Shown in pieces: positions 1 to 8,786 of a stretch of DNA of 64,000 nucleotides. The position numbers were made by a program, and so were the translations under genes. Source of the stretch: Clostridia bacterium (GTDB taxonomy: Bacteria; Bacillota; Clostridia; Oscillospirales; CAG-272); the NCBI GenBank assembly GCA_017463485.1, contig JAFTPD010000005.1, forward strand, positions 1 through 64,000, read 5' to 3'. The notes under the pieces are model-generated. The model was given only the letters and a program-made list of their open reading frames with translations. It had not been told where the DNA came from and ran no database searches. Every line of letters starts with the position of its first letter. The stretch's first letter is position 1.

Positions 1-30
1 CCTACCTGCCGCTTCGCAGACAGCTTGATT

Positions 31-59
31 ATTATACCACATTGCCCTTCCCTTGTCAA
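31..59 (-). promoter_or_regulatory. leftward sigma-A-type promoter
   Basis: On the minus strand TTGACA (54-59) and TATAAT (31-36) are separated by 17 bases. Transcription would run off the left edge, so the transcript is not visible. Both hexamers match consensus, as in the tRNA promoters of this window, so a stable-RNA gene to the left is possible. Confidence 0.6.
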
Positions 60-170
60 GCACTTTTTTGAAAAATCCTTCACATTTTTTGCACAACTTT
101 TTATCTCCTCTTTCGTCATTTGTGACAATTTTTGGGGAAATCGCTTATTTTGAAGGATTTTTTTCAGTTA

Positions 171-197
171 GAAAGGCGGACTAATACGTCCGCCTTT
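171..197 (-). terminator. terminator of the rubredoxin gene
   Basis: Inverted repeat with arms 172-181 and 188-197 (AAGGCGGAC / GTCCGCCTT) and a six-base loop, directly downstream of the leftward rubredoxin gene. It is flanked by T-rich sequence on the plus-strand side and would also work for transcripts from the left. Confidence 0.6.
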
Positions 198-255
198 TGT
201 ATATTTTCAAGAAATCATTCTTGAAGAAGTTATAAAATTTGAGTAGCAGTCCTAT

Positions 256-441
256 TTAATCGGACTCCTCCTCTTTTCCGACGTATTCAAAGTCCTCCTT
301 GGAAGCTCCGCACAGTGGGCAGACCCAATCCGCGGGCAGATCCTCAAAATCAGTTCCTTCTTCTACGCCACGGTCACTATCACCCATTGAAGGTCGATAT
401 TCGTAACCGCACAAAGCGCACGCATAAATACTCACACTCAT
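256..441 (-). CDS. rubredoxin
   Basis: Small iron protein of 61 residues that carries single electrons in the cytoplasm of anaerobes, typically to oxygen- and peroxide-reducing enzymes such as rubrerythrin. The two metal-binding knuckles are visible: CALCGY near residues 8-13 and CPLCGA near 41-46, giving four cysteines for one Fe(SCys)4 centre. The stretch between them, with conserved Y, P and W (Y15, P37, W39), fits the family, and the C-terminus is acidic. It is monocistronic, with its own promoter and a terminator. The first knuckle reads CALCG, where many rubredoxins have CxVCG, a normal variation. The rubrerythrin gene at 49.5 kb is a plausible partner, but that link is only functional inference. 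Confidence 0.95.
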   Translation of the reverse strand: MSVSIYACALCGYEYRPSMGDSDRGVEEGTDFEDLPADWVCPLCGASKEDFEYVGKEEESD

Positions 442-499
442 TCCTCCTTAAAGTATTCCTATCAAATTCTACTGTATATGCGGATTGCATGCGTTATAT

Positions 500-528
500 A
501 TAATATAGCAATTTCATTTGCTTGTCAA
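500..528 (-). promoter_or_regulatory. promoter of the rubredoxin gene
   Basis: Minus-strand TTGACA (523-528) and TATTAT (500-505) with a 17-base spacer, about 60 bases upstream of the rubredoxin start codon. No operator-like palindrome is obvious. Confidence 0.5.
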
Positions 529-712
529 GAGGTTTTTGACATTTTTTTGAAATTTTCACCATTTTACAAATTACGCGATTTTTGACGCTTAATTTTGACA
601 AATTATCACAGTATTTTGGCTTTTTAAATGGCATAACGCGCCCTCCGCAGTCATAATAATTATATGAACAGACGTTGATATATGCTACCGAAGAAAGGAG
701 AAATCGAAAAAA

Positions 713-2323
713 TTGCGTCCTTTATCCCGTAAAATTTCTCCCACGCGGCGCTTTGCACAGAACGCTATCATGCTGATAGCCGTCAATTTACTGATGCGCA
801 CGGTGGGAGTTTCCTTCAATATATATATATCTAATCGTGCGGGGGGTGAGGTCATGGGACTTTACTCTCTGCTATCGGGTGTTTACACATTTGCGCTGAC
901 GCTTGGGTGCGGCGGAATAAACCTTGGCACGACACGAATGGTCGCGGACACGCTGGGCAAGCTTTCCTGCGACGGTAACACATTTGGGCTTGACGACGAT
1001 TGTCGCGGTGTTATACGCCGCGTGCTGTCACGCTGTCTTACATACAGCCTGATACTCAGTTGTGCAACGGGATTCGTGTTATTCGTGTCTGCGGGTTACA
1101 TAGGACGGGTATGGCTTGGTGATGAGCGCACGGTAAATTCATTGCGAGTGCTTGCGCTTACCCTCCCCCCTATTGCGCTGTCCTCTTGCCTTAGCGGATA
1201 TTTTACTGCCGTCCGACGTGTCAGCCGAAACGCCGCTGTCAGCATAATCGGACAGTTTGCCAGAATAGGACTATGCGCTTATCTGCTTTCCTTTATGCTT
1301 GCGGACGGAATTGAGGGCGCATGTCTTGCTTTGGTGCTTGGCGGCGCACTGTCCGAGCTTGTTTCCTTTATTCTCTCTTTTATCGCATACGAGATCGACA
1401 AAAATCAATATTTAAAGAAGCCGCGAAAGGACATGGGTGGTGAGTCCGACTCGCTGACGCGCGACCTGCTTGGCATCACCGTGCCCGTAACGCTCAGCGC
1501 GTGTCTTCGCTCGGGTCTGATAACCATTGAGCATATTCTCATACCGCGCGGACTCAAAAAAAGCGGCGCGTCGTGGGCGGCAGCTCTATCCTCATACGGA
1601 GTACTGTCAAGCATGGTACTACCCGTCGTGCTGTTTCCGTCGGCGTTCATTTCGTCATTTTCGGGGCTGCTCGTTCCTGAAATTGCGGAGTCAAACGCGG
1701 CGTCTGACAGTGCGAGAGTGGCGCGGATATCCGAAAAGATAATCACGCCCGCGCTTATATTTTCCTTTGGTGTAGCAGGAATAATGAGCTGTTTTTCGGA
1801 CGGGCTGGGCATGGTACTTTACAACAGCGCCGAGGCGGGCAGATACATTCGGATGTTAGCGCCGCTTATTCCCATTATGTACGTTGACAGCTCGGTTGAC
1901 GCGGTACTCAAGGGCATGGGCGAACAGGTTTATTCCATGAACGTCAACATTGCCGACGCGCTCGCCTCGGTCATTCTCGTGTGGATCTTGACACCGCGGA
2001 TGGGACTTTACGGCTACATTGTCACCATTTATTTTACGGAAATACTCAACACGACTCTGTCCTTGACGAGGATGCTGACCGTCAGCAAAATGCGCATAAG
2101 CCTTTGGCGGCAGGTATTCGGCCCGCTTACGGCGGTCCTTGGCGTGTGCTGTCTGCTCAACATGGTCCTCCCCTTCATACTCCCACTGCTTCCGCTTAAG
2201 AGCACTACGGCACAGCTTGTCTTTTCCATAAGCGCGGCGGCGGTGCTTTACGTTGCAGTGTTGCCGCTTGTCGGTGTGGTAAGGAAAAGTGATGTGCGGT
2301 TGTTGAAAAGTATTGTAAAGTAA
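713..2323 (+). CDS. oligosaccharide flippase / SpoVB-like MOP membrane protein
   Basis: Polytopic membrane protein of 536 residues with about 14 hydrophobic segments, in the MOP superfamily of lipid-linked sugar flippases (Wzx, MurJ, SpoVB). The N-terminal segment (NLLMRTVGVSFNIYISNRAG, about residues 24-43) has the Arg-containing first helix and GxxxMGLY continuation typical of SpoVB-type proteins. It probably moves a lipid-linked glycan precursor across the membrane; substrate unknown. The start is a TTG codon; the Shine-Dalgarno site AGAAAGGAG (692-700) is 12 bases upstream and no in-frame ATG lies nearer. It stands alone and ends at a bidirectional terminator. Since the genome has spoIVB, a role in spore cortex formation is possible, but generic flippases look the same at this level. 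Confidence 0.8.
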   Translation: MRPLSRKISPTRRFAQNAIMLIAVNLLMRTVGVSFNIYISNRAGGEVMGLYSLLSGVYTFALTLGCGGINLGTTRMVADTLGKLSCDGNTFGLDDDCRGVIRRVLSRCLTYSLILSCATGFVLFVSAGYIGRVWLGDERTVNSLRVLALTLPPIALSSCLSGYFTAVRRVSRNAAVSIIGQFARIGLCAYLLSFMLADGIEGACLALVLGGALSELVSFILSFIAYEIDKNQYLKKPRKDMGGESDSLTRDLLGITVPVTLSACLRSGLITIEHILIPRGLKKSGASWAAALSSYGVLSSMVLPVVLFPSAFISSFSGLLVPEIAESNAASDSARVARISEKIITPALIFSFGVAGIMSCFSDGLGMVLYNSAEAGRYIRMLAPLIPIMYVDSSVDAVLKGMGEQVYSMNVNIADALASVILVWILTPRMGLYGYIVTIYFTEILNTTLSLTRMLTVSKMRISLWRQVFGPLTAVLGVCCLLNMVLPFILPLLPLKSTTAQLVFSISAAAVLYVAVLPLVGVVRKSDVRLLKSIVK

Positions 2324-2336
2324 TAAAAGAAAACAT

Positions 2337-2366
2337 GAGCAGGCTCAAACGAGCCTGCTCCGTTTT
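2337..2366. terminator. bidirectional terminator (repeated module)
   Basis: GAGCAGGCTC (2337-2346), loop AAAC, GAGCCTGCTC (2351-2360), then CGTTTTGTTTT. It lies between convergent genes. The same stem recurs near 52104 and 60652. Confidence 0.8.
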
Positions 2367-2380
2367 GTTTTAAAATAAAC

Positions 2381-3574
2381 TTATGGATTTTGAACGGTAT
2401 AGCCATTTTCCTCCGCCCACTGCGCCGCATAGCTGCCCACAGAGGCGATAACGCTCGTAAGGCTTGTGCAACCGTTGAACGCCTTATCCCCAATATTCTC
2501 CACACTTTGGGGAATAGTTATGGTCTTGAGCTTTTCGCATCCGTTGAAAGCAGAATCGCCAATACTCGTTAAGCCGTCGGGAAGGATCACTTCGGTAAGG
2601 CTTGTGCAACCGGAGAATGTAAACATTTCGATACCTTTAACACCGTCAGGAATAATTACACGTTCAAGAGCCCAGCAAGCACTAAAAGCATGACTTCCAA
2701 TACCCTTCAATCCGTCGCCAAGATCTATAGCCTTCAAGCCTACACAGCCACCAAAGGCATTACTGCCTATCTCTGTTACGCTGTCGGCAAGTGTTATGTT
2801 AGTGATATATTCGCAAGCGTAAAAAGCAAAATCGCCAATGCTTGAACCGCCGGTGATCACTACCGTTTCCAAGCACTGCGGAACATAATTGCTCTGCTCC
2901 ATATACGAGGATTCGAGCTGAAAAATATATCCGAAATGCGTATGATCCTCGCCATCCTTGGAAGCTCCCACAAATGGAATAGTTATGCTTTCAAGGCTTG
3001 TGCAGCCGTAAAAACACGCACCACCGATCTCGGTAACTTTCGCTGGGACAACGACATTTTTCAACTCGCGGCAATTTATAAACGCCTTATCACCAATGCT
3101 TGTAACACTATCAGGAATCGTAACGCTCGCAAGGTCAAGACAATCGGCAAATGCTCCCCATCCAATAGCCGTAACGGTATCACCGCTCGGGGATACGGAA
3201 GGAATTACGATCCCCTTGATCGTCTGGTCGGTGACGTATTGTACGAAACAAGTACCGTCGCCGTTAGATTGGAACACGAGAACCTCAAGCTCAGTTGTCG
3301 CGTCCGTTTCCGATTCCGTTTCTGTTTCCGATTCCGTTTGCGTTTCGGTTTCAGCGTTTGACTCGGACTCCGATTCACTCTCGGTTTCGGTTGTTGACTC
3401 GTTCTCGGTTTCGGCCACTGATTCGGTGAAGCTCTCGGTTTCGGTGCGGTCAGTGGTAGTTTCCTCCGACGCTGCTGTTGTGTCATTTCCGTCCCCAGTG
3501 TTACACGCCGCGAGGGTGAGTATACAGGCCAGCGCGACAAGTGCAATAGGTGCTATTAAAAGTTTGTTTTTCAT
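2381..3574 (-). CDS. BspA-type leucine-rich-repeat surface lipoprotein
   Basis: Predicted exported lipoprotein of 397 residues. The start is the ATG at 3574, which has AAAGGAGT just upstream; a longer reading of the frame would run into dut. A lysine-containing signal peptide (MKNKLLIAPIALVALACILT) ends in a lipobox with LAAC near residue 23. A Ser/Thr/Glu-rich low-complexity linker follows (about residues 30-95), then repeats of roughly 23 residues of the LRR_5/BspA type (motifs such as SIGDKAFINC and LTSIGDSAFNGC). Such proteins usually mediate adhesion or protein binding at the cell surface; the ligand cannot be told. It is last in the nadE-dut operon and its ribosome site abuts the dut stop codon, so it is probably translated from the same message. 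Confidence 0.88.
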   Translation of the reverse strand: MKNKLLIAPIALVALACILTLAACNTGDGNDTTAASEETTTDRTETESFTESVAETENESTTETESESESESNAETETQTESETETESETDATTELEVLVFQSNGDGTCFVQYVTDQTIKGIVIPSVSPSGDTVTAIGWGAFADCLDLASVTIPDSVTSIGDKAFINCRELKNVVVPAKVTEIGGACFYGCTSLESITIPFVGASKDGEDHTHFGYIFQLESSYMEQSNYVPQCLETVVITGGSSIGDFAFYACEYITNITLADSVTEIGSNAFGGCVGLKAIDLGDGLKGIGSHAFSACWALERVIIPDGVKGIEMFTFSGCTSLTEVILPDGLTSIGDSAFNGCEKLKTITIPQSVENIGDKAFNGCTSLTSVIASVGSYAAQWAEENGYTVQNP

Positions 3575-3587
3575 TGAATTACTCCTT

Positions 3588-4034
3588 TTACACACCCGTC
3601 GAGCCAAATCCGCCTTCGCCGCGCTGCGTGTCATCGAGGTCGTCCACCACGTTGAACACCGCTTGCTCAACGGGCATGATAAGCAGCTGTGCCACTCTGT
3701 CGCCGCCCGAAACGGTACGGTCGGTGTCGCCGTGATTATGGAGAGCGACCATTATCTCTCCTCGGTAGTCGCTGTCAATTACACCCACCTTATTCGCGGG
3801 TGCGAGCCCCGACTTGCATGCGAGTCCGCTACGCGCGCAGACAAGCCCTACGTAGCCGTCGGGGATAGCCATAGCGACTCCCGTATGCACGAAAACAGTC
3901 TTGCCCCCGGGGATAGTGACCTCACCTGCCGACGGCAAGGAATACAGGTCGGCGCCCGCCGCGCATGCGGAGGAATATACGGGCAAAATTGCTGTGTCAT
4001 CAAGCTTTTTTACAGATATCTGCTTTATATTCAT
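3588..4034 (-). CDS. dut: dUTP diphosphatase
   Basis: Trimeric-type dUTPase of 148 residues, the usual length. It hydrolyses dUTP to dUMP and pyrophosphate, keeping uracil out of DNA and supplying dUMP for thymidylate. The five family motifs are recognisable: AGADLYS near residue 26, ARSGLA (motif 2) near 67, the motif-3 stretch NKVGVIDSDYRGEI with its catalytic Asp, GDRVAQLLI (motif 4), and the C-terminal Gly-rich arm RGEGGFGSTG. Its start overlaps the stop of the upstream kinase-like gene by four bases, so the two are translationally coupled. Confidence 0.96.
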   Translation of the reverse strand: MNIKQISVKKLDDTAILPVYSSACAAGADLYSLPSAGEVTIPGGKTVFVHTGVAMAIPDGYVGLVCARSGLACKSGLAPANKVGVIDSDYRGEIMVALHNHGDTDRTVSGGDRVAQLLIMPVEQAVFNVVDDLDDTQRGEGGFGSTGV

Positions 4035-4603
4035 TGTGCTTCCTTCCCCGCAAAAATCACTTTATGGCATTTTTGCGGAATTTGAAATTCTGAAAAATAC
4101 ATGTCCTCAAGCGGGATCCACTTTTCTTCAAATGTTTTCAATTTTTCAGCGCCGTTGCGCTTCAATATCCTTGCCCTTTGCAGCTCGCTGTTCACGTCGC
4201 AAAAGATGGCGAGGTCGTAGTATTTTCCCAAACACGGGTGCAAGGAATATGCGCCCTCGACTATAAGAAAATTCTTTTTGCGCACAGTCAGCTCCTCGTC
4301 AGCCGACATTGTTGCGCAGGAAAAGCGACGGTAGGAAAAGCTTTTGCCTATCTTGGATATTACCTCACTGTAAAGCCGCTCGTAGTCCACGTTACCGCCC
4401 ACCTCGGCGTACCTTTCGGGAGTGCGCAGACGAGGCGGCAAAAAGAAATCATCCGTATGCACGACGTCGCAATCCAGCACTGCCGCAAGCTTTGTCGCGA
4501 GGGTAGTCTTACCCGCGCCGCATCTGCCGTCGATAGCGATAACTATGACACCGTCCGCCTTTGGCGGGAGCAGGGACAGTATCTCATTCAAAACGTCAGC
4601 CAT
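4031..4603 (-). CDS. uridine-kinase-like P-loop kinase
   Basis: P-loop phosphotransferase of about 190 residues in the uridine kinase/phosphoribulokinase superfamily. The Walker A motif is AIDGRCGAGKTTLA, followed by a conserved VHTDDFF segment typical of small nucleoside kinases. A Walker B/lid region is present but the exact substrate cannot be read. I chose the ATG at 4603; a TTG 18 bases upstream (4621) has no better ribosome site. It overlaps the end of the aldo/keto reductase gene by eight bases and the dut start by four. With dut next door, a nucleoside salvage role is attractive but unproven; homologues are often labelled only as AAA or uridine kinase family. Confidence 0.78.
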   Translation of the reverse strand: MADVLNEILSLLPPKADGVIVIAIDGRCGAGKTTLATKLAAVLDCDVVHTDDFFLPPRLRTPERYAEVGGNVDYERLYSEVISKIGKSFSYRRFSCATMSADEELTVRKKNFLIVEGAYSLHPCLGKYYDLAIFCDVNSELQRARILKRNGAEKLKTFEEKWIPLEDMYFSEFQIPQKCHKVIFAGKEAQ

Positions 4604-5741
4604 TGTTCTTTTGCGAATCAAAAACTGCAGCGCGAAGCATTGTGGGAATATCTATGCTCTGCGGACAAACTGCCGAGCAAGCGCCGCACTCAACGCAACG
4701 CGATACCCCCTTTTCGTCCTTTTCAAGACGGGAGAGCTTATTTGATGTAATTGAAATATCGTCAAAGCGGTAGCCGTCGTTCCACGCCGAGAACACTGCG
4801 GGAATATCCACGCCCTGCGGGCAAGGCATGCAGTATTTACAGCCCGTGCAGCCAACGCGAATGCGGGCGAGGTACGCCTCTCTTGCGCGCTCGACTATCT
4901 TCAGCTCCTCGTCAGTCATACTGCCGTCGATGGAATCGAATATGCGCAGGTTTTCCTTTGTCATTTCAAGGTTAGTCATACCCGACAGAACAGTTGCCAC
5001 CTGCGGGAAGTTGCACAGCCATCTGAAGGCCCATTCAACGGGAGTGCGCTTTTCCTTGTACTCATCAAAGATCTCCGCAACGTCAGCGGGAACGCTTGCC
5101 AGCTTTCCGCCAAGCAGACCTTCCATTATAACAACGGGGATATTCTTCTTGCCCGCCAGCTCAAGTCCGCGCAGTCCGGGACGGTCGCCCACAACGTCGA
5201 GGTAATTGAACTGTATCTGGCACATATCCCAATCGTAGTCGTTCAGGATATACTCAAATGCGTCGTAGTTGTCGTGGAAGGAGAAGCACGCATACTTTAT
5301 TCTACCCTCCCTTTTGAGTTCGTCAAGAAACTCGCGCACACCAAGATCACGCACCTTTTCCCACGCACTGCGATTGAGGGCGTGAACGAGGTAAAAATCG
5401 ATATGATCGGTGTTGAGTGACGCAAGCTGTTCCTCGAAAAGACGCATAAAATCTTCCGTCTTTTCGCAATTCCAAGTGGGCAATTTGGTTGCAAGCGCGA
5501 CCTTTTCACGGTATCCGTCCGCGAGGGCGCGTCCTACTACCGATTCGTTCTGTCCCCTTGAATAAACGTAAGCGGTATCAACGTAATCCACTCCGCCGTC
5601 GATAGCGGCGCGAATGATGGAGATCGCGTTTTCCTCGTCAACGACGCTGTTGCCGTCGACCTCCTTCATGGGAAAGCGCATACATCCCAGACCGAATGCG
5701 GAATGGCTTACGCCAAGCTTACCAAAATTTCTATACTGCAT
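4596..5741 (-). CDS. aldo/keto reductase with C-terminal 2x[4Fe-4S] ferredoxin domain
   Basis: NAD(P)H-dependent oxidoreductase of 381 residues. The TIM-barrel part keeps the aldo/keto reductase tetrad: D55 and Y60 (DTAYVY), K86 (ATKLP) and H120 (FYLVH). The last ~90 residues hold two cysteine clusters (CTGCKYCMPCPQGVDIP and CVECGACSAVCPQSIDIP) that would bind two [4Fe-4S] clusters. This fusion is common in Clostridia and may link NAD(P)H and ferredoxin pools; the physiological carbonyl substrate is unknown. It begins nine bases after the nadE stop, in the same operon. Confidence 0.93.
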   Translation of the reverse strand: MQYRNFGKLGVSHSAFGLGCMRFPMKEVDGNSVVDEENAISIIRAAIDGGVDYVDTAYVYSRGQNESVVGRALADGYREKVALATKLPTWNCEKTEDFMRLFEEQLASLNTDHIDFYLVHALNRSAWEKVRDLGVREFLDELKREGRIKYACFSFHDNYDAFEYILNDYDWDMCQIQFNYLDVVGDRPGLRGLELAGKKNIPVVIMEGLLGGKLASVPADVAEIFDEYKEKRTPVEWAFRWLCNFPQVATVLSGMTNLEMTKENLRIFDSIDGSMTDEELKIVERAREAYLARIRVGCTGCKYCMPCPQGVDIPAVFSAWNDGYRFDDISITSNKLSRLEKDEKGVSRCVECGACSAVCPQSIDIPTMLRAAVFDSQKNNG

Positions 5742-5750
5742 AACTACTCC

Positions 5751-7724
5751 TTAAATTTTAAATCCTTCGCTTGCCGCAAGCTCGTCAAGCTCGCGTTTCC
5801 AAACTGCGTAAGAGGCGTCGGAGGGCATTGACAGATCTCCGCGCGGGGAAACTCCGACAGAGCCTACCTTCGGTCCGTCGGGCAAGCAGGAACGCTTGAA
5901 TTGCTGGTTAAAGAAGCGGCGCATGAAAACAGACAGCCACTTGTATACCGTTTCACCGTCGTACCTGTCGCCAAAGGCATATCGCGCAAGACGGTAGATC
6001 TTTGCGGGCGACGCGCCGCGGCGCATAAGGTGATAGAGGAAAAAGTCGTGAAGCTCGTAAGGTCCGACTAGATCCTCCGTTTTCTGCGCGATATCCCCCT
6101 TCTTATCGGCGGGCAAAAGCTCGGGAGAAACAGGAGTATCCAAAACATCACGGAGGGCTGCGGCAAGCTCTCCCTCACCCTTTCCTTCGGCATTTTCGGC
6201 ATACCACGAAACGATATGTCGCACAAGAGTTTTCGGAACTCCACCGTTGACGGAGTACATGGACATGTGATCTCCGTTATAGGTCGCCCATCCGAGAGCC
6301 AGCTCAGAAAGGTCGCCCGTACCGATAACCATTCCGCCCTCGGCGTTGGCAAGATCCATCAGCACCTGCGTGCGCTCTCTTGCCTGCGCGTTTTCGTAAA
6401 CTACGTTATAGTTATCTTCGGCGTGACCGATATCTCTGAAATGCACGTTTACAGCGTCATAAATATCCACACATCTGAAATCAACACCAAGGCTTTCGCA
6501 CAGCACGGTTGCATTATTTTTAGTACGCTTGGTCGTACCGAAGCAAGGCATGGTAACGGCAATAATGTCCTTGCGGTCACGTCCGAGAATATCCATAGCC
6601 TTCGCCATAACGACCAATGCAAGGCTGGAATCAAGTCCGCCCGAAATGCCGATAATTATCTTTTTCGCATACGCGCGCTTGATGCGGGTCTTGAGTCCCT
6701 GCGCCTGAATGGTAAGGATACGCTCGCAAGCCGAGTCTACCTTTTCCTTCGTATCGGGAATAAAGGGATGCGCGGAAATTTTACGCGTAAGCTCGGTCGT
6801 GCAATTTTCAAGGGTGAAATAAGCCTCGTGATACTCGCCGAGGTGGGGCGTGGTGTAGGTATTCTGTCTGCGGCGCTCGTAAGATATTTTCTCAATATCG
6901 ATTTCGGAGAAAATATAGCTTCCTCCCTCGCACACAACGCAATTTGCATCATCAAAGGGGCGACGCTCCGCAAGCATTTCACCGCACTCTGCTATCATAT
7001 CGTGTCCCGAGAATACAAGATCAGTGGTGGATTCGTCGTCACCGCAGGAGGAGTAGATATATCCACCGTGGATATCGGTAGACTGTCCGAGAACCAACGC
7101 GCGGCGCTTTGCCTCCTTGCCGACAAGCTCAAAGGACGCAGAAAGATTGCAGATAAGGGTAGCACCCGCACCTGCCGCCGCCGCGGAAGGAGGAGTTGAC
7201 ACCCAAAAATCCTCGCAGACCTCAACGCCAACGCAAAGACTCGGCATATTGGTATTCACAAAAAGCTGCTTTGCGCCGAGCATAACGAAAGCACCGTCAA
7301 ATTCATACGCGATATTATCCTTGGAGGCAGGAATAAACCATCTGCCCTCGCTGTGAGCATTGTGATTCGGAATATAGCTCTTGGGTACGAGTCCAAGCAG
7401 ACTGCCGCCGCACACTGCCGCCGCGCAGTTGTAAAGCTTGTCCCCTACGCACACGGGCAGACCGATAACAGACATCATATCCAAGTCTGCGGTAGCCGCA
7501 ACATATTCCGAAAGTGCGCTCTTGGCTGCGGATATCAGCGTTCCCTGATAAAACAAGTCGCCGCAGGTATAGCCCGTTATGGCAAGCTCGGGAAATACAA
7601 GCACCTTGACTCCCCTATCCGCCGCGTTGCGCGCTATATCGATACATGCTTTTACGTTATACTCGCAATCCGCGACCTGAACGTGCGGTGTAGCAGATGC
7701 GACCTTTACAAATCCGTGTTTCAT
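5751..7724 (-). CDS. nadE: glutamine-dependent NAD+ synthase
   Basis: Last step of NAD biosynthesis: amidation of nicotinate adenine dinucleotide with ATP and glutamine-derived ammonia. The 657-residue protein has an N-terminal nitrilase-type glutaminase domain with the Glu-Lys-Cys triad visible as E46 (FPEL), K115 (VPKSY) and C170 (VEVCEDF), and a C-terminal synthetase domain with the PP-loop SGGLDSS at about 361-367. The start at 7724 is preceded by GGGGAG; an upstream in-frame ATG lacks such a site. It is the first gene of a leftward operon with an aldo/keto reductase, a P-loop kinase, dut and a surface lipoprotein. A consensus promoter lies about 80 bases upstream. Confidence 0.96.
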   Translation of the reverse strand: MKHGFVKVASATPHVQVADCEYNVKACIDIARNAADRGVKVLVFPELAITGYTCGDLFYQGTLISAAKSALSEYVAATADLDMMSVIGLPVCVGDKLYNCAAAVCGGSLLGLVPKSYIPNHNAHSEGRWFIPASKDNIAYEFDGAFVMLGAKQLFVNTNMPSLCVGVEVCEDFWVSTPPSAAAAGAGATLICNLSASFELVGKEAKRRALVLGQSTDIHGGYIYSSCGDDESTTDLVFSGHDMIAECGEMLAERRPFDDANCVVCEGGSYIFSEIDIEKISYERRRQNTYTTPHLGEYHEAYFTLENCTTELTRKISAHPFIPDTKEKVDSACERILTIQAQGLKTRIKRAYAKKIIIGISGGLDSSLALVVMAKAMDILGRDRKDIIAVTMPCFGTTKRTKNNATVLCESLGVDFRCVDIYDAVNVHFRDIGHAEDNYNVVYENAQARERTQVLMDLANAEGGMVIGTGDLSELALGWATYNGDHMSMYSVNGGVPKTLVRHIVSWYAENAEGKGEGELAAALRDVLDTPVSPELLPADKKGDIAQKTEDLVGPYELHDFFLYHLMRRGASPAKIYRLARYAFGDRYDGETVYKWLSVFMRRFFNQQFKRSCLPDGPKVGSVGVSPRGDLSMPSDASYAVWKRELDELAASEGFKI

Positions 7725-7802
7725 AAAATTATAACTCCCCTCTGCCGCAAAAGCGGCGAAAAGTATATAAAATCGGTGCAATATATCTATGCATACACAG
7801 TT

Positions 7803-7831
7803 ATTATACCACCGTTATAACGCTTTGTCAA
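7803..7831 (-). promoter_or_regulatory. promoter of the nadE operon
   Basis: Minus-strand TTGACA (7826-7831), 17-base spacer, TATAAT (7803-7808). The implied leader to the nadE start is about 70 nt; I see no riboswitch fold in it. Confidence 0.65.
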
Positions 7832-7902
7832 CAAAAAGCCGACATAATATAATGTAGGAAAAATATTTTTCAAAAAAATCGATATTTTTTTCAAAAAAGC
7901 TA

Positions 7903-7931
7903 TTGACAAACCCTCCGTGATGTGTTATAAT
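7903..7931 (+). promoter_or_regulatory. promoter of tRNA-Glu
   Basis: TTGACA (7903-7908), 17-base spacer, TATAAT (7926-7931), about 30 bases before the mature tRNA. Confidence 0.75.
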
Positions 7932-7963
7932 ATGCAAGTCGTCAGCAAGACGGCACAAAATAA

Positions 7964-8038
7964 GGCCCCATAGTCAAGCGGCTAAGACGTCGCCCTCTCA
8001 CGGCGAAGGCGTGGGTTCGATTCCCGCTGGGGTCACCA
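7964..8038 (+). tRNA. tRNA-Glu (CTC)
   Basis: Cloverleaf with acceptor GGCCCCA paired to TGGGGTC, anticodon loop CTCTCAC (anticodon CTC, read as Glu), T-loop TTCGATT and an encoded CCA at 8036-8038. It is followed at once by a terminator hairpin. Confidence 0.93.
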
Positions 8039-8039
8039 A

Positions 8040-8070
8040 AAATCCGGACTTTTAAAGTTCGGATTTCTTT
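8040..8070 (+). terminator. terminator of tRNA-Glu
   Basis: AATCCGGACT, loop TTTAA, AGTTCGGATT, then a T-rich tract (TTCTTTTT). The hairpin ends about 25 bases before the mntP start codon. Confidence 0.75.
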
Positions 8071-8095
8071 TTACCTAAAAAACTCGGAGGACCAA

Positions 8096-8674
8096 ATGAG
8101 TATTGGAGATCTGTTCCTGCTTGCGGTGGGACTTTCTATGGACGCACTTGCAGTTGCTATATGCAAGGGCTTATCGGTGCAAAAGCTTAAATTAAAGCAC
8201 GCGCTGATAGTCGGACTTTATTTCGGCGGATTTCAGGCAGGTATGCCGCTTATCGGCTACTTTCTCGGCAAACAATTTGAATCCTATATCACAAGCATTG
8301 ACCATTGGATAGCCTTTGTCCTGCTTACAATAATCGGTATAAATATGATCCGCGAGTCCTGCTCGTGCGCAGAGGAGCTGAACGATTCCTTCTCTCCGAA
8401 AACTATGCTCCCTATGGCAGTTGCTACAAGCATTGACGCGCTGGCTATCGGCGTTACCTTCGCATTTTTGAAGGTGAATATCGGCGCGGCTGTATCCTTT
8501 ATCGGTATTATCACCTTTGTGCTGTCAGCCGTTGGTGTGTACCTCGGAAATATCTTCGGTGCAAAATATAAATCCAAGGCAGAGCTCGTCGGCGGTATCG
8601 TGCTTATATTTATGGGCACGAAAATACTGGTCGAGCATCTCGGACTTTGGGAAAAGTTCCTCTCGCTGTTTTGA
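8096..8674 (+). CDS. mntP: manganese efflux pump MntP
   Basis: Membrane protein of 192 residues, the usual MntP length, with six predicted transmembrane helices. It exports Mn2+ and protects against manganese excess. The conserved Asp-containing helix 1 ([15 protein letters not shown]) and its pseudo-repeat in helix 4 ([13 protein letters not shown]) identify the family. The ribosome site CTCGGAGGACC sits just upstream. In many bacteria mntP is controlled by a Mn-sensing yybP-ykoY riboswitch, but here only about 25 bases separate the tRNA terminator from the gene, so no room exists for one. Expression may rest on read-through from the tRNA-Glu promoter. Confidence 0.94.
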   Translation: MSIGDLFLLAVGLSMDALAVAICKGLSVQKLKLKHALIVGLYFGGFQAGMPLIGYFLGKQFESYITSIDHWIAFVLLTIIGINMIRESCSCAEELNDSFSPKTMLPMAVATSIDALAIGVTFAFLKVNIGAAVSFIGIITFVLSAVGVYLGNIFGAKYKSKAELVGGIVLIFMGTKILVEHLGLWEKFLSLF

Positions 8675-8690
8675 TTTAATTTAATAAAAA

Positions 8691-8738
8691 GCTCCGCGGG
8701 GTATCGGTCAAAAGCCGACGCCCCGCGGATTTTATTTT
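8691..8738 (+). terminator. terminator of mntP
   Basis: Arms CTCCGCGGGG and CCCCGCGGA with an inner GTCGGC-type helix around the loop, followed by TTTTATTTTAT. Confidence 0.8.
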
Positions 8739-8786
8739 ATATAATAACGATCATGTCAAGTCCAGGAACATAAATCCACAAAATTT

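Noticed and set aside
713..2323. MATE drug exporter call for the flippase
   Set aside because: The helix pattern and first-helix motif fit SpoVB/polysaccharide flippases better than NorM-type exporters.
3096..4085. Open frame of 329 codons on the plus strand over the LRR protein and dut
   Set aside because: It is the complement of two well-supported genes; the Ser/Val-rich start mirrors the low-complexity linker of the lipoprotein, and it has no ribosome site.
6216..7199. Open frame of 327 codons on the plus strand
   Set aside because: Antisense to nadE, which has all catalytic residues.
8040..8096. Manganese riboswitch (yybP-ykoY) before mntP
   Set aside because: Only a tRNA terminator and about 25 bases precede the start codon; there is no space for the aptamer.
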